Source of the DNA: Timema cristinae
Lineage: Eukaryota > Arthropoda > Insecta > Phasmatodea > Timematidae
Reading direction: 5' to 3'
Assembly (NCBI GenBank): GCA_039000515.1
Contig: JBCFYV010011164.1
Span: 49,483,069-49,547,068, forward strand
Length of the DNA: 64,000 nt
This document shows positions 34,115 through 47,559 of this stretch, one piece after another. Below the pieces are notes generated by a model. The model ran no database searches and had not been told where the DNA came from. It saw nothing but the letters and a program-made list of their open reading frames with translations. The position numbers were made by a program, and so were the translations under genes. Position 1 is the stretch's first letter; every line of letters begins with the position of its first letter.

Positions 34115-35546
34115 TTTGCCAAATAGTTCTTCAGAAGTGATACCTTCAACATCATCATACTATAACCTATTCATGAGTATTGTATGATCAACAGTCTCAA
34201 ATTCTTTACAGAGCTCAGTAAAATATAGAAATAATATATTATTTCCCTTTTGTATTTAATTAACTTACAAAAAACATTGCAGCCTTAACCGTGTTGGAAG
34301 AAGTTTTAAATTCATATTGGTGTTCATAGAATATATTTTTAGTTTCATAGTAGTTCATTAGCTTAATTTATTAAAATAGATATTAAGTACTGAGCTAGGG
34401 CGGTAGTTGTTAACTTTTTTCTGTATCCATTTAAAAAATCTGGATTATCCTAGCCATTTTCAATGCATATGGCTGTATATCAAATGTGAGCTGCAACTGC
34501 CTAACAGCAGATTAATATTCAGATAGGAACAGAATAATATGTATTATTGCTTTAATGTGTTTAAAAAAAACAATAATTCCTAGATTAAAATACTTAGCGT
34601 ATTAATCAGGAAAAAGGTTGCATAGCTACTGGTTACTGGAAAGTCGTTACTTAGGAACTGTTTTTACATTTACATATCTCGTAAATGGATACATATAAGG
34701 CAGCGTTGTTCTTGCTAACTTACAATTAAGATTTTAAACTTGCTTTCATTATAGTTAAGTTTTATGAAAGTACTATAATGTAAGCACCTATCATTATTTG
34801 GATTGTTAATTAATGTATCACGTGTTGCACAAACTTAATAAAGTCGTGTGGGGAGAATGGCTGACTCAGCATTGAATACAAATAGTCCGCGAGGTAAATA
34901 GTTCCCTTGTTTTTAAACAAGCAGCCAAATTGTATAACAGTATCAACAAAGACTTGCATGCTGTCTTAAACGTAATAGAGAAGGGGGCCCTAGAACCGAG
35001 TATAAGAGACATAGCCTTTTGTGTTTTCGATTGTTGAAAGAGAGGTAGGGGGATAAGACGACGACATGAGTCCTCATTAGGGAACAGCAAAATTTCTACT
35101 ACCTCATCCACAGCGCCACACCCTTGGAGGAGTCCCTGCTCATATCCGGGCTGTGGTGAGCGAGCTGGGGGCGAGGGTTAGAATGACAGAGATAAGGTAG
35201 ACAAAGGGTTCCGAGGCAAGACTTGAGTAGCACAACACATATTACAGCTAGACGTGGTAGATGACATTTCGAGTAGAGCACAGCTACTCTTCTGAGTATC
35301 ATTCAAGGACTGTTAGAACAATGGCGATCCACCCCGTATAACTCTCCTTCATCAGTTTCTCAAGATCCCTAGTACTATTGACCAGGCCTCACGTTATATT
35401 AGGTTATATTATATTAAACCACCTTAAACGAATTCAGCTTATTGTTTCTACCCTTACCTCCTCCGTTATCTCATCTTGACAAGTCGGCCCATGGGAGAGA
35501 GGGGTGCAACCCAAAGTTATATATGTATGTGTGTGTGTGTGTGTAT

Positions 35547-36081
35547 GTTGGTTGCAAAGCCCAAAAAAACGGCCAATGAACTGATTTTTTTTTCTCTATA
35601 CTAGGCTTGGACGTTTTAAAATTACCAAAGCCCAAAGTTCTATTGAATTTCATGCTTTTTCCGTCCCCAAACATCAAACCACGGATTGTGCAATTACTAA
35701 ACGACCCAAGCTTGAAATAACAGTTTAGTTCGTTTCTTGGCCAGACTGAGTAGGTGGCGCGCGCCCAATTTTGAGCAACCACATGAATTCAAGAAAGCAA
35801 GTGGATCTCATTGATATGCAAACAGAACCGGACAGAGATTACAAATTTATATTAAGTTATCAAGTCCATCTGACCAAATTTGTTTTTTGAAGCCTAACCT
35901 AACGACTGTATTTTCAACTTTGGTCATTTGGTAATTGCACACTCCTGGGTTTGGCTGTTTGGAGGACAAAGTCCAAAACTGAATAGAACTTCAGGATTTG
36001 ATCTTTTAAAACGTCTAATCCTAGGGTTAAGCAAAAAAAATCCGTCCATTAGCTGTTTTAGGGCTTTGCGTCCAACATATA
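35547..36081. mobile_element. Fold-back MITE (copy 2)
   Basis: Same element as 28151-28685, with the same TATGTTGG termini and about 190-bp arms. It differs by a few indels, such as one extra A in the left arm and one extra base near 36056. Confidence 0.85.
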
Positions 36082-36734
36082 CATGTTACGGGTAGTGCGC
36101 GAATTTTGGATAATGTCAAGATTAGCTGGGATATGTCAGCATTAGCCAGATGTAGTAGATAAAGTCAGAAATAGAAAGTAATTTATCTAATTTATAGCAC
36201 TATCCGGATAATATCGACATTAGCCAGCAATACTTGGATAACGTGGAATAATATTTGTAAAACTAAGGACGGTTTAATAAGAATTTTATTTTGAAACAAT
36301 ATTTCCAAATTGAACAATAAATTGGATCATAACAGTGCACTAACATTCAAAATGCCTCATTTTAAGCTTAATTTCCACTAACCTAACCTAACCAAGCTCA
36401 ACATGGCCTAACTTAAAATAATCTAACATAGCCTAAGCTCACCTAACCTAATCTAAGTTAACCTAGCCTAACATAATTAACCTAGCCTCAAACATAGAAA
36501 TTGCCACTGTCAAACTATCTAAGTGCAGGTAGATAGTGCCAATATTTATCTGGATACACTTCGAAAAACTTTATTCAATCACCTCTCACTCAACATTTAC
36601 TCAATAATATTGACTTTATCTGGGTTTGGACTTTACCCGTGGCATATATAATTGAATGGAATACACTTCCTCCTAGTTATTGAATAGTCTTTTACATTTA
36701 CTTAGGTTAAAGCTTTAAGAAAATATTTATAGAC

Positions 36735-38522
36735 CTACTTTTAAGGATTTTTTTCTGATACGCATAACATAGCTTACCACCAACGTATTGAAATATATCC
36801 AGCAGCGCGTCTCGCCAAGCACGCTATGTTTCACAATGAAATCCATTAAAGATTTCAACTTTTGTTTTAAAGACTCTTGCCGTAATGTCATGGCGAATCA
36901 ATGGGTGATTGAGCAGGGAATAGCTCAAGTTTGATTTCTACCCACTGTGGATTGCACGTGAATGTGATAAATAAATCTGCTGTGCCATAATGACGAACAT
37001 ACAACATTGCATCTTGAGCAAATTCATGAATATGTCGAGGACTTCCGATGTATGTTGCGGGAAGAATTGTTATCCGACCGACATTCTCTGCATTTCCATC
37101 AGTATTAATCGTATCTAGAAGGTGAATATACTCTTCAGAACGGAGTTTGGTCTGGTTCAACCTGATGAATGTCAATAGCTCTATTTTAATTTTAACATAC
37201 ATATCAACAGCATATTGGTGTAATCATCACCGACACTTCAAGATGTGATTGTCTTCATTTTCACGAACCATCAGGCGGTATGAATAATAGTTCATTGAAC
37301 TGACTTTTTTTGTTGGTTTTGGCACCTATAAATAAATTATTATTTTAATGAAAGTGATTGAACTTGCATATAATACATAATTATAGTAGCTGATACAAAA
37401 TCTCCATTGCTAAACAAAAATTTGAATTTACTGTAAGGGAATTTATCATCTTGATTGAAAAGTGATAACATCTTCACCTTGCCAAAATATGATGGGATAT
37501 TGTAGCGCATCATATGAGAGGTGTGTTTCATACACACGCTGTAACTGATCTTTCTGGCCATGTTAAACAATATCACGGGCTTCCAAATTTTTTCCAACTA
37601 TTACAATCGCAAATTCATCAATTGTTGGTGCATTGAAACGTCTTGCATTTTGGCCCACAGGTGTTTTATCAGCTCTGATTACAATTTTGTGATTATCATA
37701 TGGCATGAGGTCCATTGCAGTTTCGAACAATGTAATCAACTGATTGTGTTAATGAATGAATTTTAGTAATTCTTCTACAATATACCTCTTCACTGAACTG
37801 TTATGTCCCCAACGCAGATCAATTTCTTGTGTTGAATTGCCCATGAAATAAATTTGCAGGTATTTGTAGTCGCCATCTGACACCGGCAACAGTGAACCTG
37901 CTCGGTGATATATTTGGCCTTGTATCTGTGAATTAAAAAGACAGGTTTATTACTTTTGTTACAAAAACTATAAAATAAAATAAACAAAGCAAAACAGGGA
38001 TAAGTCTGTTTGTTATATATTACCTTGAAAGTTGGCATAAAATTGTCCCGAACTACATTTGTTGCCCCAAATGAAGTCATTTGGAAACAGTTGTTATATT
38101 TTTGAATATTAGTAAGGATATGTATGGAATCCGTTCCTGTTCCTGAAACCAATGAGTACAATGGCTCTGGTGGTGGAACCAATGGCATAATTTCACTTTG
38201 CCATTTGTGCAACACAATCCAACGGCTTCATTTTGTATTTCAATGCCTTACAATGTGAGCAAACTGAGTTCATAGATCCAATAGAAACGCATTGATAGGC
38301 ACTGTAGTCAATTTAAACATCGTAACTGAAAGCAGCTCGTTTCTAACCTGCAAGATTATTAGCTGAATGACGTGCTGCGCGGATTTGTGATATCCGAATC
38401 CTTTCAATTTCATTTCGCTCTTCACGTTGCTGTGCAGTCCGATTAGAGCGAAAACTAGCTTGTTTTCTAGCATTTAGAGTTCTTCGACCCAAATTGCTCC
38501 GCCCGCGTCTTATAGGCGGCAT
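36735..38522 (-). pseudogene. Helitron Rep/helicase gene, 5' half only (copy 2)
   Basis: Same relic as 29340-31123, with the first Met at 38522. This copy reads further in one frame in places. 38522-38346 is open through the Arg-rich N-terminal segment (RRTLNARKQASFRSNRTAQQ), and 37202-36888 is open through the Helitron_like_N block. It also has private defects: an extra base near 36895 and a TAA just before the IDYSAYQCVS block. Differences between the copies are consistent with sequencing error. Confidence 0.9.
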
Positions 38523-40042
38523 GAGTCTTGAACTGAGTATAAATGGAAACACACACAAAATAAACCAATCAACCAAAGATAAATCGAGGCACTTGTTTGT
38601 CGATTGAGAAGCGAAGAATTAAAAACAACCAACAAAACAACAACCACGCACTAATTGAGAATCTACTGAAAAACTGTCAAAGTAAAACTGTATATCGTAT
38701 AAAGAGAAAGTGTCAAATCTATGGATGCATTAAGTCATTTATATTAATTTTAAGGTTACGTTCATAATTATAAAGTTACTGATGTTTTTTCTTTATATTA
38801 TGGTTCGATATTCTTTTGTTTTATTTGAATAAAACTAAACAGTAAGTAAATGAATCGAAAATCAATTTTAGTATGTCTGAGATCGATTCACTTAATCGAT
38901 TCATTGCTCAATTGATCTTTACGACCCCGAAAAATCGATTTTTCGATTAATCTATTTCAGATCGCCATCCTTAGAATTGACAGCTAGGAACAGTTTGAAT
39001 GGGAAAAAGAAAAATGTGGTTTTTACTTTTTTCAGTGCAATTTTTCCAATTTTCCTCTTCATAAGAACTTTCCTTGGACTTCAACGAATATTGGGGGAGG
39101 GGGGGGGGGGGGGAAATCAGCCTAATTTGTCCAGCTGTTCTCGAGTTTTGCGCTTAGCAACACATTTAGCCATTTATTTTTATTTATATAGATTAACTAT
39201 ATGTGAAATAAGATCACATTAAAATTTTAACTAATCTGACATATTACTAGTGAAAATATGAAAATGATGAGTTTTCATTATTTTTCAGAGCTCTCACAGT
39301 GAAATACAATTTATTTAGAAATGACAGTCTGGACACGCGAAGTGAATCCAAATGGATTAACAAGAATGATAAACGAACGAATCAAATGTCAATGCAACCA
39401 GGAAAATGTATATTTAACAATTATATACCAACACTTAACAAATTAGCTGAAAAACATTGCCGCTATAATTTAATGGTATTGCCGATGTTACGGTTTTAAA
39501 ATTTCGTTATGAAATTAAAACAATAATATACGAAAGTATAAACATTACATTGTATGTTGACAATGAAATCTTGACTTGTAAACAGCAGTTTCAACTGTTT
39601 GTATACATTATTAGGTCGATATTATTCCCATGAAACGGTCGCCACGGCCGCCTGGTAAGAATATCAATATGAGATGAGGTGAGTTTCGAGTGCTTTATTG
39701 GCAGTTGTGACGAGGGGACGGGATTAGTCAGATAGTGGCTGAGTGATTGCCAACGTCTCTTATCACGTGCGATGATAATGTATTTTATTTTTGTTTTTAT
39801 TTAAAAATAAAGAACACCTGTTCGATTTCACGAGAGCTTTTAGTTTGGCCTTTGATAGCTACCGTTTCGGAGGCGGGGTAAGTCTCTAACGACCTACAAT
39901 TTTGTCATTGTGTTTGATAAATAGCTTTAATGAATTTACTAGGATAAATTACTATAATCCCTGTATAAAAACTATACTAGATTTACTAAAATTGTTCTAT
40001 GAAGTTTTAAAACTTTAATTAATATGTTAGAATTGTTGGCAT
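38523..40042. other. Helitron 5' flank and unassigned sequence (copy 2)
   Basis: Duplicate of 31124-32640. A poly-G run (about 39096-39113) appears here where copy 1 has about 8 G, an example of homopolymer disagreement. No gene is recognised. Confidence 0.5.
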
Positions 40043-40306
40043 AAGAACACTATTATAACCCGCTTCGGTGAACGCATGGTCTAAAGCGCTACTCTCACAG
40101 TAGACAAGACTACCGATGACGGAGGATTGAGGTTTGAATCTCGGTTGGGTGTACTGAGGGGTGTTGTTACTAAATGGTTTTCCACCCTGTCTCCACGCAA
40201 ATGCCGGTATACTTAATCTAAATATAACCTTCAAAATCCCTAAAACAACCAGTGTAGTTAGTACATAAACGTATAATCTGAACAGGTAGTAAGACGCGGT
40301 GATAGT
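40043..40306 (+). repeat. SINE-B, near full length (copy 2)
   Basis: Duplicate of 32640-32900 in clean sequence. A box TGGTCTAAAGCG, B box GGTTTGAATCTC, tail aacaggtagtaagacgcggtg. Confidence 0.88.
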
Positions 40307-41068
40307 TTAAAAGATTAATATAAAATAAATATACAATAATAATAATATTTATTTTAAAGATATGAAATGTTTATGTAACGAAAACTGTTAAAAATATTTA
40401 AAACTGTTAACTGTTGAAGTCAACAAGTTAAAAATAACCGATATTTTTAAATAAAGGGGAAAAAATCTGTACACATAAAAATACTTATACTACAACAACA
40501 ACAACGACAACAACATAGACATAGCCATAATCACTTTAAAAGATCTTAGAGGGGATATCATAGGATTAATCAAAGATTACATTATTAGTGTATAAAGTGT
40601 GTAACAGGGTAACGCATTTGATTTGTTTTTTGCAGCGTGTCCATAATCTAATCCATAATCTCTATATTGATATAAAATTAGCTGGTACTTACGCACCGTT
40701 GATCAGGTGAGTCCCAAATGTTCTAATAGTAAAGCCTTTCTGTGGAGGTTGGAGGTGATGGTGATACTGAATATAAGGGTTTTGAACCAGCATAGATTCT
40801 TAAACCTAGCTTAAGCCTAACTAACCAAACTCTGGTAGCCATTGGAATAATACCCGTTTTGGGAAAATTACCCAAGGTAACAGCTGGGAATTGAACTCTG
40901 AACCCCTAGGTGCACTGACTACAATACCACAGGGTCGGTTATTCATAATCCTTCACTAACTTTTACAACAGAAACAATTCTTGTGACAGTGTAACATATT
41001 TGTAGATTATCCACATTCTGTCTTTTTAAAACTCGCTAAGTACTGTAGTCAATTAATTGCTATCAGAC

Positions 41069-41350
41069 AGGTGGCCTGGCGGTCTAAGAGTAAGGTGTCA
41101 GACTTCTGTGCTGGGGATCCGGGGTTCAATCCTCGGTCCTGGCACAGATATATCTGATTGTCAAACCCTTCCTTCACCTCTGACAAGTTATCTTGTGAAT
41201 GTGTGGAATGCCAGGCCTCCACCCTGGTTCGGATCCCACGTTAAACTGTAGGTCCTCCATTTCATCTCACAATCACCCTACCATTACACATTAGCGTAAG
41301 TGCGTATCGTCCGAACGGTAGTAAGACGCGGTGCTAATAATAATAATTAG
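41069..41350 (+). repeat. SINE-A, full length with 8-bp TSD
   Basis: Plus-strand copy with A box (ggcggtctaagag), B box ggttcaatcc and tail gtaagacgcggtgctaataa. The flanking duplication tatcagac is at 41061-41068 and 41351-41358. Confidence 0.9.
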
Positions 41351-41612
41351 TATCAGACTACTAACTTACGGTTAACCTGAATCTAGCGAAATCTCAAATA
41401 CATTACTACAAAATAACCTCAACTTTTTGTTGTGTGTGGGCCGTATGAAATACCCTCTGTGATCTACAAAAACTGTTAAAACATATTTTATGTGAAGATT
41501 ATTCCAAAGCACTGGAGAATATCTAATGATGTACCAATACATCAAAAGAAGGATCTGTGCAAGTTGAATAATTCACAGGCCTATCCGACTAGTACTTTTA
41601 AAAGTAAATGTA

Positions 41613-41833
41613 TATTATTATTAGCACCGCGTCTTACTACCCATTCGGGTTATACGCACTTACGCTAATGTGTAATGGTAGGGTGATTGTGAGATGAAAT
41701 GAAGGACCTACAGTTTAACGTGGGATCCGAACCACGGTGGAGGCCTGTTATTCCACACATTCACAAGATGTCTTGTCAGAGGTGAAGGAAGGGTTTGGTA
41801 ATCAGATAAATCTGTGCCGGGAACGAGGATTGA
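41613..41833 (-). repeat. SINE-A, 5'-truncated with 13-bp TSD
   Basis: Minus-strand copy that stops at the B box (gaggattg), so the tRNA-like head is missing. A 13-bp duplication, aaaagtaaatgta, lies at 41600-41612 and 41834-41846. Truncation at the 5' end plus a target duplication indicates incomplete reverse transcription at insertion rather than later deletion. Confidence 0.88.
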
Positions 41834-41999
41834 AAAAGTAAATGTAATAATCTAGATATTTACTCTACGATTTTTTTTTTTCGAAACATTAACTACTATT
41901 TAAAGATCACGATTTATTTAGTGACAGGTCAATGATTAATTAACTATTTTGTTACACTGATCACAATCATAATTATACAGCTCATACATCGAACACCTG

Positions 42000-42262
42000 A
42001 TAGTAGATTAAATCTACATGGGACCCGTTTCGATGACCGCATGGTCTCAGGCATTATTTTCGCAATAGACCAGACTGCCGATGATGGGCAGATGGGAGTT
42101 AGAATCCCAGTTGAGTGTACTGAGGCTGGTGTTCCCTAAATTGTTTTTCACTATCTCTCTATACAAATGCGGGTACACTTACTATAAATTAAACCTTCAT
42201 CAGCCCTAATACATTAGTGTAATTAGTACAAGGGCGTATAATCAAACAGGTAATAAAACATT
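42000..42262 (+). repeat. SINE-B, near full length
   Basis: Head acccgtttcgatgaccgca with A box TGGTCTCAGGC, B-box remnant gttagaatccc, the gtgtactgaggctggtgttc body, and a diverged tail (aaacaggtaataaaacattg). Confidence 0.82.
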
Positions 42263-42814
42263 GTGCTGGGAAAAAAAAATGACTTTGACATTATAACAGA
42301 ATAAAATAAATGCTCGACTACCTAATAAATAACTGTCTAAAACTAGAATTATTAGCAACAAATAAATATTACAACACAATCGTGTATACTTTCTTGAATA
42401 GATAAGATAAATAGGATTGTGATTTACTACTTTGAAAAAACTTTTCATCAAATTACTCTTAAAATAATTTTTGCTCATACAAGAGGTAGACATTGTAACT
42501 CAATATCTAAAACACTTCTTATCTATACATTTTGAACCAAATCACTGTGGCCATTTTCTGAAAATACAAAATTTTCAAAAACCAGCTGTCAGTAAACTAA
42601 CCATAATTTTAGAACAAGAATTAAAATAATGATTCGGCCTCAAGCTATGATTATGAACCAATTAAATATAAATTTCAAATTTATCAATAGAAATATTTAA
42701 AAATGTTTAAGCAGTAACACCAGGTACACTCAAAGTGAAAGAAATCATTAATTCTAGGGCCCTTCTTTTTGAGTTAAGGGCCACCAAAAAGTGAAGATAC
42801 ATTATAATCTAGAG

Positions 42815-43117
42815 CACGGGTTCCCAAAATTTTTGAATGGCCTACCATCCGAACAACTTCCGTAATTTGTAGTACCATCGAGATAAAGCTGAATATATAC
42901 CATTTCGAGCTTGTATCAATGTTGCTACACCTCCAACCACTGTCTAAATCTATTTTACTTTTAGTTAAAATAAATCCTGATATATTTATAAGATTTTATC
43001 AAGCCCTATTTTTTTTCGACTTTAATTTGCTTGTTTAGATTGGCTTCTTTTGGTGTATTACCGGGAATAGTTGTACGTGCTCCCGGGGGTATGCGTACCA
43101 CAGTTTGGGCACCGCTG
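42815..43117. mobile_element. Possible hAT MITE (about 300 bp)
   Basis: The left end cacgggttcccaaaa and the reversed right end CAGCGGTGCCCAAAC resemble hAT termini of the CAGNGGTTCCCAAAC type. The possible 8-bp duplications (atctagag and atccaaca) agree only in part. No coding capacity. Confidence 0.5.
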
Positions 43118-45187
43118 ATCCAACAGCTGTTTGGTATAAAAATATGTCCACTCTTAAATTGTATTACAAGTCTTATGGAGAGCGCAGTTACCAGATCTTA
43201 TCAGCTTGAGACAGACTGACTGTTTATATATTATAAACTTATCAGGCTCTACAAAGTTTGTATACTTGACAATACATTTATAGCTTGGTTTATTTCAATA
43301 ACTACTATGTTTATTATTATTGTTAGTTTAACTCGCTTTAAATATAAAATGCACATGTCAGCTACGATGAATAGGCCGGGGTTTGAATTCAGGCATGGTG
43401 AATTGAAGATGGTTTTTCCAAGTCAGTCCGTAAACATTATTTTACTCTCCTCTAGCTATGCGAATGTATGTACACTTTCTTAAGCAATTACCAAACTAAT
43501 CCTTATCTTATTAGATTCATTATAAGTTATAACCTTAGTTTGATGTCCGATAACATTACAATTAAGTCTCCAAACATCGTGTAGGAATGCAGTAAAATAG
43601 TGACTAAGACACAACAATAATAGCCCATGACTGGTAGGCAGACCTCTTAGGTAAGTTTTAAATATGGTGAGTGTAATTTACTGATATTTACCCTTCTTAT
43701 CCTATTGCTTGAAAATATATATAAGCTGCAAATTACTACAAAACTTATTTTTAACTGATGATAGTAATAATAATATATATTTTTTATAATAAATAGTGTT
43801 TACTATCGTGTAGTCTAACATAAGTAGGAGCGTATAACCCGAACGGGTAGTAAGATGTGGCGCTAAATAGAAATATAATTAGGTACTTTTAAAAACTTAA
43901 ATTTATTGTGTTGAAAATTATAAGGCTAATAAGGATAAACAAGGATAAATAAACCGATATTCACTTGAGAAGGGAATTAAAACTCACCAATGAATGAAAA
44001 CCACTCCTCAATGCACCATCCCAAGATTTGAGACTCGACCGACCGGACCAGAATCAAGCACGCCGGTAGAGCGCACTGGTGCAAAGATAGCTCAGATAAG
44101 AAGCCGTTAGTAGCTATATGTAAATTGTATCAATAAGTAACAATAACAGTAAGGTAAACAGGTACATATCATGTTAGTATAGCTAGGGACCCCTGGTTTG
44201 AGTCCAGGTGGTCCTGACGGAGAGAGATATTTATTATTCGTATACGGATTTTTCTAGCTATCCAATTTGTAAATATAATATAAGATTGTGTGTGTAGCGT
44301 TCTAGTATAATTTTAATATGAGTGACCTTTCCAGAAATACAAACACTTTTTCCAACAACAATGATATACTTTAATATATTATTATTGCTATCTTATAGGT
44401 AACGATTTTATTCCTCAAAAGAGACAGCTTCAGATAACATGACCTGACTTATGAATGGATGATAGTAGATCTAGGTAGCTTTACTAGCTGTCAGATAAAG
44501 CCCCTTCCTATTAAAATTAGAACACGAACGTGTTGTTCTAGGCTAACTTAATCATGAACTGATAAAAATCTTCGTGTTTGAGAATATAAAATTTAGACCC
44601 CAGCAATATGAAGGTCATTCAAATGACAACAGTTCTTCCGCTGCTTTAAATTATTATGTTAGGGAGGAAGGAGGACTGTTGTCATTTGAATGAGCTCCAT
44701 GGTCTCGGACCTAAAGTGGCTCAATCAATAACTTTGCTTGGTTGTTGATATTTTAAATGAATGTGTTCCCATAGAGATCAGCCGTCTAAAAAACTGTATA
44801 TTTAAGTTTAAATAAATGGTACGGAACTTCGCATGGACTTTCTCACTCTTATTGTTTAAAAATTGAAATATTTACTCAAAATTCGTAATATAATATACAC
44901 TAGCGAACCAGAGACAAATGGCGATATACGTAAAACATTTTTTGACTCACGGTTTTAAATGTTATAATTCTATTTAAAAAAATTTACGTATTCATTTGTA
45001 AATTTGGACCAATGAAAAATATCGATATTGGGTCCCTAAGAGTCAACACTTTGTATTAAAATTTTGAATTCCGATTAAAATGTCCGGCATTTTATTATGA
45101 CTATTTATTATGATTATCACATTGCTACTAAATTTCTCTTTTATAAATTTTGACCGGTAAAATAGGTAATTATTGACTATTGAGTCT

Positions 45188-45241
<54 letters not shown>

Positions 45242-46490
45242 TTGATGTACCAGGGACGAATCCAGGTTGATGGCATGGGAGGCACAAGTCCCCTTAAAAA
45301 AATTAAACCAATTAAATCAATGCTAAGTTTTATTGTCACGTAGTACTATTTCACCAACCAGATTTCATTTTTTAATTTGTTATTGGTAATATTATTAAAT
45401 GATTAATATACGGTAATTATTATAAATACTTAAGACAATCACATTTAAGTATTAAAGGGGTGAAAATAAGCACTAATGAAATTGCCCAAATTTAAATTGC
45501 GCGCCTCTCCCCTTGTTGCACAAACCTTGTTTAGATTTAAATTTAATTTATAATTTTTATTATTACTATTTCAATAATTAATAATAAATATCGTTAAAAT
45601 AATTTATTTTTAAATATAGTGCTTTAAACCAAATCTTTGAATACTATCACACACATAACGTGTTAGTATGGTTTAGTGGTAACATTTCGATTTTGAATGA
45701 GAAAAAAATAGCTATATTATAGAGTGGAGTTAAAGTTCGATTGTTTGAAATCTGAATAATTCCATCTATTTTGTCTAATTGTTTGAATAGCTAAAGAACT
45801 ATTTATATAATCATTGTTATAATGTTTAAACTTATTTCCCTCTTAATAATCTCTATTTGTTGATATTCTTATTATTTGCTTATAATACATTTCAATACTA
45901 ATCGCAAATTTCGAGTTATACCCTTCATTAGAGGATTGTTCTCAAGTTTAGCGTTACACTGAAAAACTAATTAAAGATATACTCTCAAATTTTGAAGTTT
46001 TTTTTATGTCAACATTTCTTGAGGTGCCTTCCACGTCCCCTCCTAAAGCCGATCCCAATGGGAGCACCCAATGAAAATCCTGGATTTACACCTATGCTGT
46101 ACAAACATTTCCCCTAAGAGGTTGAAAGAAAGAGAACAAATACTCGTATTTTTGAGAGACTTACTTGTTTCTTACTCTGTGGCATTGGAGAATTATTGCG
46201 TTAAAATTTAAGATGTATTTATCTACAGCTAAAGCTTACAAAATTGTATCAATATGTTTGCCAATATCTCAGAAATGGCTGGTTTTACAAAAATATATTT
46301 CATATAAAAGATTTTCATTTTTAATAGTACTACAATTTTGCAATTTTAAGTTATTTACTATCTCAAATAATTGCGGAGATACGGACATTTCCGCTTCTGT
46401 AAAGTACCCTAAAAGTAATAAAAAAAATGAGAATAACCAGTTTATTTATAATCATAATCAACGCCTATTTACGACTTTTAATCAAAATCA
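43118..46490. other. Gene-free stretch with SINE fragments
   Basis: SINE-B-like fragments occur at about 43345-43530 (B box gggtttgaattc) and a reversed head near 43985-44080. A SINE tail (gaacgggtagtaagatgtgg) lies near 43839. A T-arm-like ctggtttgagtccagg at 44190-44205 follows a gttagtatagctagg sequence, a collapsed tRNA-like remnant. (GA)n fills 45192-45238. No protein gene is recognised. Confidence 0.55.
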
Positions 46491-46680
46491 TTAGAGCCGA
46501 TTTTGAGAAAATAAATTTTTCTCTTTCAGGTTTTTATTAAACTACTCTTAATTTTGGGGTTAAAAATACACCACTTTTAGGGTTTGGGGGGTCATGAGAC
46601 ATCGACATCCATCAACATTTCGGGCTATATTTTTTCTACGGTCGCAATACTTTACCTTTAGTAAAGTTAAAAAATACTTA
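46491..46680. repeat. Dispersed repeat with 'atgagacatcgacatccatc' motif, copy 1
   Basis: It shares the order agccgattttgagaaaat, ttttctcttt, taattttggggtt, then catgagacatcgac and cggtcgcaatactttac with 49895-50180. A more corrupted relative is at 56630-56890. Confidence 0.7.
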
Positions 46681-47559
46681 TTTGCGTATAGCTTGAAAGT
46701 TCTTGGTTTTATAAAAATATGTTTCGAATTAATATTTGTATTATAAATGAATCTACATATTTGCAATGGTAAGTAATTTCAATTCTCAAATAATTTCAGA
46801 AATTTGATTTAAAAATTGAGAATTTACGCATTAGACTGGAACCCTTAAATTCATTTTGCCGAAATATTGAGGGTAGTCATTTTGTTTGGAATATTTATAA
46901 ATGTTTTGAAATATAATTTAATAAAAATCGTGTAGCATTGCTACACCCTCCGCTGATCCTATAGGTAAGGCCCCTAAAACTACAGGATAGGGAGGACGTA
47001 ACGTACATTTATAAATGACAGATAGAATAGCATAGTTTTCAATCATGTGTATTTTAATTTGCTCAAAGCAGAAAACAGACAAAGGAACATATGGCCTTAA
47101 TTCAAAAATTTTCCAATAGCTACTACTGTAAAAGAAAACATTGCATCATATAATGTACCGTCTTTCAGGTATCTGGTAGAACTACTACCCAAACACATCT
47201 CTCTATTTAGTACCTAAAAACATGACTTAAGGTCTTTCAAAAATAGTTACCCACAAACGGGTACAAATATAAATAAGCCTATTGATATTCATAAATAAAG
47301 GTATAGGCTTTTACTGTATACAAATACAGAGTGATATCTCGTGTCCTACTAATTACTTCAATTTAAAGTTTACATTAGTTACAAGTATAATTCATGGATA
47401 TAATCCATGACGCATAGAACCAAACGCAAAAGGTTGCGTAGCCACTAAATAGTTTACTTTACGTTTAGAATGTAACGTCTAATGGTTACAACACTATAGG
47501 CACTAACTACCAATGGCATTCTTGACATTTCCATATTATTAATTTATGTCTCTATGACC

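Larger units (their letters stand above)
34115..41380. repeat. Copy 2 of the 7.3-kb assembly duplication
   Basis: Collinear with 26723-34014. It starts abruptly at the gap inside the reverse transcriptase fragment, so only the 5' part of that fragment (34115-34420, minus) is present here. Base quality appears good throughout. Confidence 0.95.

Noticed and set aside
44183..44215. Possible tRNA gene (T-arm ctggtttgagtccagg)
   Set aside because: A-box-like and T-arm sequences are nearly adjacent, with no anticodon arm or acceptor pairing; a collapsed tRNA-like remnant.
46165..46494. 109-codon ORF
   Set aside because: Lys/Asn/Ile/Phe composition expected of AT-rich noncoding DNA; no motif.
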